Source: Palsa-504 sp963744575 (GTDB lineage Bacteria > Actinomycetota > Actinomycetes > Streptosporangiales > Streptosporangiaceae). Taken from it: a stretch of 64,000 nucleotides of DNA. The stretch covers positions 124,001 through 188,000 of the forward strand of contig CAVUUF010000008.1 of assembly GCA_963744575.1 (NCBI GenBank), given 5' to 3'. The stretch's first letter is position 1. Each line of letters opens with the position of its first letter. Both the position numbers and the translations under genes were made by a program. Shown here piece by piece: positions 25,521 through 35,416 of this stretch. Below the pieces are notes generated by a model, which searched no databases, was not told the origin of the DNA, and saw only the letters and a program-made list of their open reading frames with translations.

Positions 25521-25541
25521 CGACATTATTCAGTTATGTCG
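25521..25541. promoter_or_regulatory. Dyad in the divergent promoter of the PQQ island
   Basis: CGACAT-N9-ATGTCG (25,521-25,526 and 25,536-25,541) sits in an AT-richer patch in the 165-base gap between the GAF-LytTR regulator and the zinc alcohol dehydrogenase. The position fits an operator or promoter element serving both directions. LytTR sites are usually direct repeats, so another protein could bind here. Confidence 0.45.
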
Positions 25542-25631
25542 CGCCTTCGCCTAGTAGCAGGCTAGCCCGCCGGCGGCCGGCGGTCCACGGGTGGAAGCGG
25601 GACACCACCGCGGGAGTGAGGTGACGCGCGG

Positions 25632-26777
<1,146 letters not shown>

Positions 26778-26849
26778 TGGCCGCAAAGCCGCGCAGGCAC
26801 AGCGGGACGCGCACGTTTCAGTAGGCAACGTTAAGAGGAGGTGAAGTCG

Positions 26850-27314
26850 ATGGCAACCCCCGCCGGGGAGCGATCCGCTTTGCTGAGCGAGCTCGGTCTG
26901 GACAAGCAGAACAGGGCCACGATTGGCCGGCTGCTCACGACCGGGAACGTCGGGCGCGCCGAAGAGGGACCCGACGGTCACATGCATGCCCAGGTCCGCA
27001 TCCAGCCCGATGAGCTGGCCTGGGATCCCGCGGTCCTGATCATGCCGCACGAAGGCACGCTCGAGCTCGAGCTCATCAACGACGACCTGAACACGCACTG
27101 CGCGCTCCTGCCGAGCAACGGCGACAACCAGTTCATCTGGCTGGTGAACCATTCCCGAGGAACGGCCACCCTCAACCTCGACGGACCGGGCTACTACTGG
27201 TTCAGCTCGCCGACCGGCAACGACGAGGGCCGGGGCCTGACCGGGGCGATCGTCGTGATGGGTGACGCTCCGCCTGAGGCGCGCTTGGACCGCCCGCCGC
27301 AGCCCCGGCCGTAG
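26850..27314 (+). CDS. PQQ-associated protein of the MSMEG_3727 type
   Basis: 154 residues. The second half has a cupredoxin-like beta pattern (VLIMPHEGTLELELINDDLN, THCALLPSNGDN, GYYWFSSPTGN), with His and Cys in THCALL. It resembles the small protein that accompanies actinobacterial PQQ alcohol dehydrogenases. The ATG at 26,850 has AGGAGG eight bases upstream; the nearby GTG would sit too close to it. No signal peptide is visible. It lies 44 bases before the PQQ dehydrogenase gene. A role in electron transfer or enzyme assembly is inference. Confidence 0.8.
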   Translation: MATPAGERSALLSELGLDKQNRATIGRLLTTGNVGRAEEGPDGHMHAQVRIQPDELAWDPAVLIMPHEGTLELELINDDLNTHCALLPSNGDNQFIWLVNHSRGTATLNLDGPGYYWFSSPTGNDEGRGLTGAIVVMGDAPPEARLDRPPQPRP

Positions 27315-27358
27315 CCCGGCCGTCTGGACCCGCCAGGACCGCGCGAAGGAGACAGGAC

Positions 27359-29056
27359 ATGACAGAAACGGCAGAACCATACGTAGACGCAGGGCATGCC
27401 GTCAGCAACTCATCGTTGGCCTACATACCCGGGTCCGCGCCGCCGGTGGCCAGGAACGTCACCTACGAGCGCATTCTGCGGGCCCGATCCGAGCCCCAGA
27501 ACTGGCTCACCTACTACGGCGCTTACGACGGGCAACGGTACAGCGCGCTGGAGCAGATCAACACCGAGAACGTCGGGCGGCTCAAGCCAGCGTGGGTGTT
27601 CCAGTGCGGTGCGATCGGCTTGCAGGCGGGCGCGACGACGTACGCGTTCGAGGCCGCGCCGATCGTCGTGGACGGGGTCATGTACGTCACCGGCTGGGAC
27701 GGCTGGGCTTGGGCCCTGGACGCCCGGACCGGCCAGGAACTGTGGCGGTACAAGCACGCGATCCCGTTCGACGTCTCACTGTGCTGCGGCAACGTCAACC
27801 GCGGGGTCGCGGTGGCGCACGGGAAGGTCTTCTGCGTTACCCAGAACGCCCACGTGATCGCGCTCGACGCCGCCACCGGCGAGCGGGTGTGGGACAAGAC
27901 GTACGGCGACGTGCGGGCCGGGGAAAGCGCCACGCTCGCGCCGCTGGTCATCAAGGACAAGGTCATCGTGGGCAGCTCCGGCGGGGAGTTCGGCGTGCGC
28001 GGCCACCTCGACGCCTTCGACATCGAGACCGGCGAGCACCGCTGGCGCTGCTACACCGTGCCCAAGCCCGGTGAGCCCGGCTCCGATACCTGGCCTGCCG
28101 ACGGTGAGGCCTGGGCGCGGGGCGGGGCGAACTGCTGGCTCACCGGCACCTACGACCCGGAGCTCAACCTGCTGTACGTGGGGACCGGCAACCCGGCACC
28201 GGACTTCGACGGGGAGGTGCGGCCGGGTGACAACCTGTTCACCGACAGCATGGTCGCCGTCGATCCCGACGCCGGCCAGATCCGGTTCCACTACCAGTAC
28301 AACCCGCACGACGTGTGGGACTACGACAGCATCTCCGAGCACATCCTGTTCGACCTGGACGGCCGCAAGGCGATGGCCCACTTCGACAAGAACGGGTACT
28401 GCTTCATCCTGGACCGCACCGACGGCCAGCTGATCCGGGTGTTCCCGTTCGTGGACCGGATCACCTGGGGCGAGATTACCCCCGACGGCAAGGTCACGCC
28501 GAAGGTGTACCCCGACAAGGAGGGGGAGCCGGTTCACTTCTGGCCGGGCCCGGCCGGCGGCAAAGAATGGACGCATGCGGCCTACAGCCCGAAGACGGGG
28601 CTGCTGTACTGCCCGGTGCAGGACGTCGGCGCGACGGCCACCCGGCGCCGCCGCGAGTTCAAGGAGGGCATCCCGTACTGGGGAGCGGGCGTCGCCGTGG
28701 ATATCCAGGACGTTGCCGGGTCGGTGAGCGCCTTTGATCCGGCCACCGGCCGCGAGGCGTGGCGCTGGCGCAACGAGGTGCCGATGTGCTCGTCGGTGCT
28801 GGCCACGGCCGGCGACCTGGTGTTCGCCGGTGAGCCGACCGGGGAGCTAAACGCGCTCAACGCCCGCACCGGGGAGCTGCTGTGGCAGTTCCAGTGCGGC
28901 AGCGGCCACCACAGCAGCCCGACCACCTACAGCGTCGGCGGACGGCAGTACATCGCCGTGCCGAGCGGGTGGGGCGGCTGGATCGAGGGGTTCAACCCCG
29001 GAATGCTCGGGGCACCCCACGGAGCCGCGCTCTTCGCATTCGCCCTGCCGGAATAG
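27359..29056 (+). CDS. PQQ-dependent alcohol dehydrogenase with lanthanide-site Asp
   Basis: 565-residue quinoprotein of the methanol/ethanol dehydrogenase family (eight-bladed propeller with repeated W-docking motifs such as ALDARTGQELWRYK and ALDAATGERVWDK). Vicinal cysteines C142-C143 (SLCCGNVNRG) form the PQQ-stacking disulfide ring. Metal ligands are E210 (SSGGEFGVRG), N278 (GTGNPAP) and D321. D323, two residues beyond D321 in HDVWDYD, is the extra Asp that marks lanthanide-dependent enzymes (Ala in calcium MxaF types). There is no obvious signal peptide, unlike periplasmic proteobacterial homologues. AAGGAG precedes the ATG. PqqA follows 34 bases later. Confidence 0.94.
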   Translation: MTETAEPYVDAGHAVSNSSLAYIPGSAPPVARNVTYERILRARSEPQNWLTYYGAYDGQRYSALEQINTENVGRLKPAWVFQCGAIGLQAGATTYAFEAAPIVVDGVMYVTGWDGWAWALDARTGQELWRYKHAIPFDVSLCCGNVNRGVAVAHGKVFCVTQNAHVIALDAATGERVWDKTYGDVRAGESATLAPLVIKDKVIVGSSGGEFGVRGHLDAFDIETGEHRWRCYTVPKPGEPGSDTWPADGEAWARGGANCWLTGTYDPELNLLYVGTGNPAPDFDGEVRPGDNLFTDSMVAVDPDAGQIRFHYQYNPHDVWDYDSISEHILFDLDGRKAMAHFDKNGYCFILDRTDGQLIRVFPFVDRITWGEITPDGKVTPKVYPDKEGEPVHFWPGPAGGKEWTHAAYSPKTGLLYCPVQDVGATATRRRREFKEGIPYWGAGVAVDIQDVAGSVSAFDPATGREAWRWRNEVPMCSSVLATAGDLVFAGEPTGELNALNARTGELLWQFQCGSGHHSSPTTYSVGGRQYIAVPSGWGGWIEGFNPGMLGAPHGAALFAFALPE

Positions 29057-29090
29057 GGATAGGGCCAGAACAGGAAAGGAGGTGACAGCT

Positions 29091-29219
29091 ATGGACCGGG
29101 AACGCTTCGTTCCTCGGCCCCACGGACACGAATGGGAGACTCCCGGCTTTGAGGAGATCCGGGTGTCCGCTGAGGCGACCGCCTACATGGGCACCTGGCA
29201 GGACGAGGACTGGGACTGA
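29091..29219 (+). CDS. pqqA: PqqA, PQQ precursor peptide
   Basis: 42 residues, GFEEIRVSAEATAYMGTW in the core. Glu28 and Tyr32 give the required E-x3-Y pair that PqqE and later enzymes crosslink to build PQQ. A textbook AAAGGAGGTGACAG ribosome binding site precedes the ATG. The peptide is longer at the N-terminus than the roughly 23-residue proteobacterial form and ends in an acidic DEDWD tail. It sits directly between the PQQ dehydrogenase and pqqB. Confidence 0.92.
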   Translation: MDRERFVPRPHGHEWETPGFEEIRVSAEATAYMGTWQDEDWD

Positions 29220-29290
29220 CGGGTAAGGGGCGCCGGGCGAGGCGGTCCGGCGCCCCGACCGGCCCGATATCGAAGGGACCACAGATCCGG

Positions 29291-30187
29291 ATGTGGGTGC
29301 GGGTGCTGGGATCGGCCGCGGGCGGGGGATTCCCGCAGTGGAATTGCACCTGCCCCCCGTGCCGGGCGGTGCGCGACGGCTCCCGACCCGCGCGTTCACG
29401 CACCCAGTCCTCGATCGCCGTGAGCCCGGACTACCGGCGATGGTTCCTGCTCAATGCCTCGCCCGACATCCACGCCCAGATCGAGTCCTGCCCGGCCCTG
29501 CACCCCGCAGGCGACAGATCCGTCCCCTTCCAGGCCGTGCTGCTCACCGACGCCGAACTCGATCACACGCTCGGCCTGCTGCTGCTCCGGGAGGGAGGCG
29601 GCCTGGCCGTGCACGCCACGGAGGCCGTGCACGACACGCTCTGCGCCGGGACTTCGCTGCTCCGGACGCTCGAGGCCTACTGTCCGGTCACGTGGCAGCC
29701 GGTGGTGCCCGGGGCCGGCATACCGCTGGGGGATGGCCTGTCGTACCGGGCGTTCGACGTCCCTACCACGAAGCGGCCGCGCTTCGCGCCCGGCGCGGCG
29801 CAGGGCGGGCGGGTGGTGGGCTACCGCCTCACCGACGAGCGCGGTGGCCGGGCGCTGGTCTACCTGCCCGGCGTGCAGGAGCTCACGCCCGCGGTGCGGG
29901 CCGAACTCGGCGACTGCGCCTGCCTGCTCATCGACGGGACCTGCTGGCATGACGACGAGCTCATCCGGCTGGGCCTAGCCGGCAAGACGGCGCGCCAGAT
30001 GGGGCACCTGCCGATCAGCGGTCGCGACGGCAGCCTCGAAGTGCTGTCCCCGCTCCCCATCGAGCGCAAGATCTACATCCACATCAACAACACCAACCCG
30101 GTCCTGCTCGAGGACGGCCCGGAGCGGCGCATCGTCGAGCAGCACGGCATGGAAATCGCCGCGGACGGGCTGGAACTGAAGATCTGA
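29291..30187 (+). CDS. pqqB: PqqB, metallo-beta-lactamase-fold PQQ biosynthesis protein
   Basis: 298 residues. VRVLGSAAGGGFPQWNCTCP is the family N-terminus, with the CxCxxC zinc cysteines. LTDAELDHTLGLLLLREG replaces the HxHxDH lactamase motif, as in other PqqB proteins, and KIYIHINNTNPVLLEDGPER matches the C-terminal end. PqqB acts as a hydroxylase on a tyrosine intermediate. It is second in the pqq series, with pqqC six bases downstream. Confidence 0.95.
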   Translation: MWVRVLGSAAGGGFPQWNCTCPPCRAVRDGSRPARSRTQSSIAVSPDYRRWFLLNASPDIHAQIESCPALHPAGDRSVPFQAVLLTDAELDHTLGLLLLREGGGLAVHATEAVHDTLCAGTSLLRTLEAYCPVTWQPVVPGAGIPLGDGLSYRAFDVPTTKRPRFAPGAAQGGRVVGYRLTDERGGRALVYLPGVQELTPAVRAELGDCACLLIDGTCWHDDELIRLGLAGKTARQMGHLPISGRDGSLEVLSPLPIERKIYIHINNTNPVLLEDGPERRIVEQHGMEIAADGLELKI

Positions 30188-30192
30188 GAGCC

Positions 30193-30885
30193 ATGATGAC
30201 GGTACTGGAAACTGACACCCTCGTGACCGCGCTGCGCGCGCAATCCCGCCGATACCACGACCGGCACCCCTTCCACCAGAAGATGAACGAGGGAGGCCTG
30301 GATCGTCACCAGTTCCAGGGCTGGGTGGCCAACCGCTTCTACTACCAGGTGAACCTGCCGCGCAAGGACGCCGCCATCCTCGCCAACTGCCCGGATCGCG
30401 AGGTACGCCGCCGCTGGATCCAGCGCATCCTCGACCACGACGGCGCGGCGGGCACCGATGGCGGCATCGAGGCGTGGCTGCGCCTGGCCGAGGCGGTGGG
30501 GCTGACCCGGGAGGAGGTCCTGGATGAGCGGTACGTCGTCCCCGGGGTGCGGTTCGCCGTCGACGCCTACCTCACCTTCGCGCGCACCCGGCCGTGGGTC
30601 GAGGCGGTGGCCTCCTCGCTGACCGAGCTGTTCGCGCCGGACCTGATGGCCGAACGGCTGGCCGCGTTCGAACGCCACTATCCCTGGATCGACCGCCCGG
30701 GGCTGGCCTACTTCCGGGCCCGCCTGACCCAGGCGCCACGCGACGCCGAACACGCCCTGGAGGTGGTCACCCAGTACTGCCGGACACCGGATGAGCAAGC
30801 CGCCGCGGTAGCGGCCTTGTCCTTCAAGTGCGACGTCCTGTGGAGCATCCTCGACGCCATCGACCGGGCCTATGCCGACCGCTAG
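30193..30885 (+). CDS. pqqC: PqqC, pyrroloquinoline-quinone synthase
   Basis: 230 residues of the all-helical PqqC/TenA fold: RYHDRHPFHQKMNEGGLD, QGWVANRFYYQVNLPRKD and ERLAAFERHYPWID match known enzymes. PqqC performs the final ring closure and eight-electron oxidation to PQQ. Two consecutive ATGs could start it. Its end overlaps pqqD. Confidence 0.96.
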   Translation: MMTVLETDTLVTALRAQSRRYHDRHPFHQKMNEGGLDRHQFQGWVANRFYYQVNLPRKDAAILANCPDREVRRRWIQRILDHDGAAGTDGGIEAWLRLAEAVGLTREEVLDERYVVPGVRFAVDAYLTFARTRPWVEAVASSLTELFAPDLMAERLAAFERHYPWIDRPGLAYFRARLTQAPRDAEHALEVVTQYCRTPDEQAAAVAALSFKCDVLWSILDAIDRAYADR

Positions 30886-31150
30886 CGGGGGGGATCGCCC
30901 TCGCCTGGCGCGGCACGTCCGGCTGGCGTTCGACCCGGCGCGCGAGCGGCACGTCCTGCTGACACCCGAGGCGGTCACGGTACTGAACGGTACCGGCGCG
31001 AGCATCCTGGGCCTGTGCGACGGGAGACGGACGATGACCGAGATCGTGGCGGAGCTTGGCGAACGATACGACCGTGTGGACGACGAGGAGGTGCGGCTCT
31101 TCCTCGACCGCCTCGCCGCCAGACGATGTGTGGAGGTGAGCTGTGGATAG
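30872..31150 (+). CDS. pqqD: PqqD, PqqA-binding chaperone
   Basis: 92 residues: PRLARHVRLAFDPARERHVL, LTPEAVTVLNGTGASIL and MTEIVAELGERY match the RRE-type PqqD fold that delivers PqqA to PqqE. It overlaps pqqC by 14 bases and pqqE by 8, so the three are translationally linked. The protein is separate, not fused to PqqC or PqqE as in some organisms. Confidence 0.93.
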   Translation: MPTASGGDRPRLARHVRLAFDPARERHVLLTPEAVTVLNGTGASILGLCDGRRTMTEIVAELGERYDRVDDEEVRLFLDRLAARRCVEVSCG

Positions 31151-32224
31151 GCCGTTCGGATTGCTGGCCGAACTCACCTACGCCTGCCCGCTGCACTGCC
31201 CGTACTGCTCCAACCCGGTCAACCTCGCCGCCTACCGGGAGGAACTGACCACCTCGGAATGGCAGCGGGTGCTGGCCGAGGCCAGGGAGCTTGGCGTCCT
31301 GCAGCTTCACCTGTCCGGCGGGGAGCCGCTGCTGCGCCGGGACATCGTCCCGATCGTGCAAAGCGCCAGCGACCTGGGCCTGTATACGAACCTCATCACC
31401 AGCGCGGCCGGCCTCTCACCTCGCCGCGCGGAGCAACTCCGCGCCGCGGGTCTGGACCACGTGCAGATCAGCGTCCAGGCCGACGAGGCGGCCCGGTCCG
31501 ACCGGATCGCGGGCACGCCGTCCTTCGAGCGGAAGATGGCGGCCGCCCGGCTGGTCAAGAAGCTGGGCTGGCCGCTCACGCTGAACGTGGTCCTGCACCG
31601 GCACAACATCGACCGCATCGCCCGCATCCTCGATCTAGCCGAGGAACTGGAGACTGACCGCATCGAGCTGGCTAACACGCAGTACTACGGCTGGGCCTGG
31701 CGCAACCGGAGCGGACTCCTGCCCAGCCAGGCTCAGCTCGAACGCGCCGAGGCGGTGGTGCGCGCGGCGCACCAGCGCCTGCGGGGACGGATGGAGATCA
31801 TCTACGTCCTCCCGGATTACTACAGCCGGTATCCCAAACCCTGCATGGGCGGCTGGGCCGGCGGCAGCTCACCGTGGTGCCCAACGGCGATGTGCTGCCC
31901 TGCCCGACCGCGCACGCCCTGCCGCTGCCCCGGGCCAGCGTGCGGGAGCACTCGCTAGCCTGGATCTGGGAGCAGTCCGCCCTGTTCCGGCGCTTCCGCG
32001 GAACAGCCTGGATGCCAGAGCCCTGCCGGAGCTGCGAGCGCCGCGAGCTCGACTTCGGCGGCTGCCGCTGCCAGGCCTTCCAGCTCACTGGCGATGCCGC
32101 CCGCACCGATCCCGTCTGCCACCTTTCGCCTGATCACGCGATCGTGTCCGGAGCGGTCCTGGCGGCCGGCCAGGCGGTGCCCGGTGAGACGACTCTCATT
32201 CCCCGGCCGCATCCCGGGAAATGA
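31143..32224 (+). pseudogene. pqqE: PqqE, radical SAM PqqA synthase, with a single-base frameshift
   Basis: The N-terminal 240 residues are intact: C15, C19 and C22 give the CxxxCxxC radical-SAM cluster (TYACPLHCPYCSNP), followed by LHLSGGEPLLRRDI. At 31,855-31,858 the frame breaks in a G run inside GGCTGGGCCGG. Reading one frame over continues seamlessly as RRQLTVVPNGDVLPCPTA and the SPASM cysteines (EPCRSCERRELDFGGCRC, PVCHLSPDH) to a stop at 32,224. One missing G explains it. Without the SPASM clusters the enzyme would be inactive, so this is a consensus error, or a pqq operon that has lost its first step. Confidence 0.9.
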
Positions 32225-33912
32225 CGAGTCACCAGAATCCGGCGCCCGGATCCGCCGGTCCCGCGGTGCTCGACCCGCAGCATGCCGGAGACATCGTCGG
32301 CGCGCTCGGCACGCTCAAGCGGAGCGAGACCGGCCGCACCCGGTCGTGGCGGAAGAAGCTCCGGACGCTCCTGATCATTGCCGGCCCCGGCCTGATCGTC
32401 ATGGGCGGCGGGAACGACGCCGGCGGCGTCCAGGTGTACGCCCAGATGGGCCAGGACTACGGCATGAGGCTGCTGTGGACCCTCGTGCTGCTGTTCCCGA
32501 TCCTGTTCTTCTGCCAGGAGATGGTGGTGCGCCTCGGCGCGGTCTCCGGGGTGGGGCACGGAAGGCTGATCTTCGCCAGGTTCGGGAAATTCTGGGGTAC
32601 CTTCTCCGTCGCCGACCTGTTCGTCATCAACGCGGTCACCGTCATGGTGGAGTTCATCGGCGTCGAGCAGTCGCTCTCGTTCTTCGGCCTGCCCGGGCTC
32701 TGGGCCGTGGTCCTGTCCGCGGCGCTGCTTTTCGCGGTCATGGCCGGCGGGACGTACCGGTACTGGGAGCGCTTCCTGATCGTGCTGGTGGTCGCCAACT
32801 TCGTGACGTTCCCGATGGCCTACTTCGCTCATACCAGCGTGACCTCGACCGTCTCGGGCGCGGTCCCGAGCCTGCCCGGCGGCCTGAACGCGACCATACT
32901 CCTGCTGGTCGTCGCCGTGGTCGGAACCACCGTCGAGCCGTGGCAGCTGTTCTTCCAGCAGTCCAACGTGGTGGACAAGCGCATCACCCCGCGCTGGCTG
33001 AACTATGAGCGCCTGGACACGGGCGCGGGCGTGCTCATCGAGGTGGCCGGCGCCGTCGTGCTGATGGCCACCTGCGCTTTCGGGCTGGCGCATACCAGGG
33101 CGTTCGGTAACTTCGCCGACCTGAGCACCACCTTTTCTGACCTGCAGCGGCACGTCGGCCACGGCGCCGGCGCCCTGCTGGCCCTGGCCGCGCTCGACGG
33201 CTCGCTGATCGGCGCCAACCTGACCGCCCTGACCACCACCTACACGCTGGGCGACGTGTACCCGAAGATGCGGCACTCCCTGCACTGGAAGCCGAAGCAG
33301 GCTCCCTGGTTCTACGGCCTGTACGCCGTGATGGTGGGACTGGCGGCCGTCGTGACGCTGGCCTGGGGCAACCACCTCGGCGTGGTCATCGACGGAGTCG
33401 AGGGGCTCAACGGCATCCTGCTACCCTCCGCCCTGATCTTTCTGATCCTGCTGGCCAACGACAAACCGGTGCTGGGCCCGTGGACCAACAGCACCGCGCA
33501 GAACGTGGTGGGGGGCGTCATCGTCTGGGTCGTGACCACCTTCTCCCTCGCCCCGCTGGTCACGACCTTCTACCCGGACGTCACGCTGAGACAGTGCACC
33601 TACGCCTTCGCCGTCTGCACGATCATCGGGTTGACCGCGGGAGCGATCCTGTGGCGGCTGCGGCCGTCCCGGCACCAGCCGGTCAGCCTGGACCCGGACG
33701 GTAACCAGCGACCGCCCGGGATGAGCCGCCCCCAGTGGCGCGAGGCCCTGCGGGAACGGCGCACCGCTTGGCGCACGCCCCGCCTCGACACGCTCGCGCG
33801 GCCTCCCCTCAGCGTCGCGCGCAAGGTCGGGCTTCTCACCCTCCGCGGCTACATAGTCCTCGCGATCGTCATCATGGCGATCAAGCTGGTCCAGGTCGCC
33901 ACCGCTCACTAG
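32221..33912 (+). CDS. Nramp-like metal transporter with non-canonical metal site
   Basis: 563 residues with about 11-12 membrane helices. In the first helix the Nramp DPGN motif is replaced by D66-A-G-G69 (GLIVMGGGNDAGGVQVY). In helix 6 the metal-binding MPH is replaced by E239-P-W (VVGTTVEPWQLFFQQSN). Mn/Fe transporters need Asn and the Met sulfur; here Asp is kept and Glu replaces Met, giving a harder, acidic site. The ATG overlaps the pqqE stop (ATGA), so it is made with the PQQ enzymes. Uptake of a hard cation such as Mg2+ or a lanthanide is inferred. A basic, Arg-rich loop precedes the last helix. Confidence 0.85.
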   Translation: MTSHQNPAPGSAGPAVLDPQHAGDIVGALGTLKRSETGRTRSWRKKLRTLLIIAGPGLIVMGGGNDAGGVQVYAQMGQDYGMRLLWTLVLLFPILFFCQEMVVRLGAVSGVGHGRLIFARFGKFWGTFSVADLFVINAVTVMVEFIGVEQSLSFFGLPGLWAVVLSAALLFAVMAGGTYRYWERFLIVLVVANFVTFPMAYFAHTSVTSTVSGAVPSLPGGLNATILLLVVAVVGTTVEPWQLFFQQSNVVDKRITPRWLNYERLDTGAGVLIEVAGAVVLMATCAFGLAHTRAFGNFADLSTTFSDLQRHVGHGAGALLALAALDGSLIGANLTALTTTYTLGDVYPKMRHSLHWKPKQAPWFYGLYAVMVGLAAVVTLAWGNHLGVVIDGVEGLNGILLPSALIFLILLANDKPVLGPWTNSTAQNVVGGVIVWVVTTFSLAPLVTTFYPDVTLRQCTYAFAVCTIIGLTAGAILWRLRPSRHQPVSLDPDGNQRPPGMSRPQWREALRERRTAWRTPRLDTLARPPLSVARKVGLLTLRGYIVLAIVIMAIKLVQVATAH

Positions 33913-34215
33913 CCGCCCGGCCCAGGCTAATAAGATCCGGGCTAATAGCAACAATGTGGCATTGCTGCTGCTATTACGACATTAATGCGACATCGTGGCT
34001 GTTTCCGGGCGGCACAGGACGCGAATTGGGCCCGCGCCAGGGAGCCGGCCCGCGATCACCAGATGACAGGATGAGATCCCGGTACCTGGTCAGGGTTTAA
34101 TACCACTAATGGAATGAAAAGTGGTGCGTCGAGCGGGCCGATGTTGTTCGGCCCCGGCTCGCGGCGGGTACGGCGCATGCAGCGAGAAATACAGGGCTTA
34201 TCCGGAGGAGGCGCG
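33913..34215. other. 303-base intergenic region
   Basis: Contains the hairpin at 33,944-33,975 and otherwise no gene that I can support. An AT-richer segment near 34,096-34,115 (TTTAATACCACTAATGGAAT) could be a promoter for the secreted propeller-like protein that follows. Confidence 0.4.
33944..33975. terminator. Hairpin downstream of the PQQ/Nramp operon
   Basis: AATAGCA pairs with TGCTATT and an inner CAATG pairs with CATTG around a TGG loop, with a small bulge. It lies 31 bases after the Nramp-like stop in an AT-richer island. It has no U-tract, as expected for many actinobacterial terminators. It could instead be an operator for the downstream gene. Confidence 0.45.
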
Positions 34216-35406
34216 ATGCGCGAGGAACTGCGCGAGCAGTCTGAAGCCTGGAAAAGGCCGGCGGGCAGCCTGCCCGCCCCCGGCGGCGAGGTCATCCGGC
34301 GGCGTGCGCGCCGGATGGCGCGCCATGCCGCGATGGGCCTCGCCGCCGCCGCCGTGTTCGCCGTCGCGGCGTGCGCGAGCTCGGCCGACCCGGCCGCGGC
34401 CGGGCACCCGGAGGCAGCCACCGGGTCGCCGGGCGCGACCTGGTATCCGGCCGGACGCCTGCCCGCCGCCAGTGCGGGCCCGGCGGACGCGCCCTATTTC
34501 GTCACGCTCGCCTTCCAGAAGCTCGACGTGCCCGCAACGGTTACGGACGCCTTCACCGGCCAGGTCCTCGGCGTGGTGCACCCGCCGCCCGGTGGCATGC
34601 GCTTCGCAGGCGTCGCTGCCGCGGGCGATGACCGTACGTTCATCCTCGCCGCCGAGGGCGCGGGTTCCGGGCAGTCCTCTGTCACCCGGTTCTACGAGCT
34701 CCGCCTGGAGCCCGGAGGCCGGCCGGGCCCGCTGTCGCTGCTCCCGGTGCTCGCGGTGGCCTACGGCGACACGTTCGCGGTGTCTGCCGACGGCACCATG
34801 CTTGCGATCGCGACCGGCACAGCCAGCAACGGCCGCATCGAGGTCGTCTCGCTGGCGACCGGCGAGGTCCGTACCTGGAAGGCCTCCGGCCACGGGTCCG
34901 CGACCAGCCTGTCCTGGGCGGGTGACCGCTGGCTCGCGTTCGACTGGTCGGACGCCTCAAGCGCCGCGCGGCAGTCGGGCCTGCGGCTGCTCGACACCGC
35001 GGCACCGGGCACTGACCTGATGTCCTCCCGTCTCGTCGTTTCCCAGGCAGCACGGTTCGGCAGCTTCCGCGGTCTTATCGGCCCGCTAATCACCCCGGAC
35101 GGGTCGAAGGTGTTCACCACCATGGTTTCGGGCGAGCCGGCGAACCCGGCGGCCGAGGTGGTGGAGTTCTCGGCGCGCACCGGGCAGGCGCTCGGCGCCG
35201 TGACACCGTCGGTCGCCGAGTCAGGGATGGGCCAGTGGTGCGGCGCGCTGTGGACCGATCCCTCGGGCTGGCACCTGCTCGTCGCCTGCGGTGGCGTTCC
35301 CCAGGGCGTCCAGGGCCGGATCGACAATGGTCATTTCACCCGGATGAACCTGCACGTGCCGGCCTACAACTTCAGCACGCCCCGCGGGTCCTTCATCGCC
35401 TGGTGA
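34216..35406 (+). CDS. Membrane-anchored beta-propeller-like protein
   Basis: 396 residues. A cytoplasmic start (MREELREQSEAWKRPAG) of about 35 residues is followed by one membrane helix (MGLAAAAVFAVAACASS), whose cysteine could mimic a lipobox but lies far from the N-terminus. The extracellular part shows repeated blade-like strands (TDAFTGQVLGVVHPP, DGTMLAIATG, GRIEVVSLATGEVRTW, EVVEFSARTGQALGAV). GGAGGAG precedes the ATG at 34,216. The layout resembles anti-sigma-like membrane proteins, but no sigma factor is adjacent. Function unknown. Confidence 0.7.
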   Translation: MREELREQSEAWKRPAGSLPAPGGEVIRRRARRMARHAAMGLAAAAVFAVAACASSADPAAAGHPEAATGSPGATWYPAGRLPAASAGPADAPYFVTLAFQKLDVPATVTDAFTGQVLGVVHPPPGGMRFAGVAAAGDDRTFILAAEGAGSGQSSVTRFYELRLEPGGRPGPLSLLPVLAVAYGDTFAVSADGTMLAIATGTASNGRIEVVSLATGEVRTWKASGHGSATSLSWAGDRWLAFDWSDASSAARQSGLRLLDTAAPGTDLMSSRLVVSQAARFGSFRGLIGPLITPDGSKVFTTMVSGEPANPAAEVVEFSARTGQALGAVTPSVAESGMGQWCGALWTDPSGWHLLVACGGVPQGVQGRIDNGHFTRMNLHVPAYNFSTPRGSFIAW

Positions 35407-35416
35407 CCACCCGGTC

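Noticed and set aside
29057..31150. Possible pqqF/G protease gene in the pqq cluster
   Set aside because: No M16 peptidase motif (HxxEH) occurs here; PqqA processing must use another protease.
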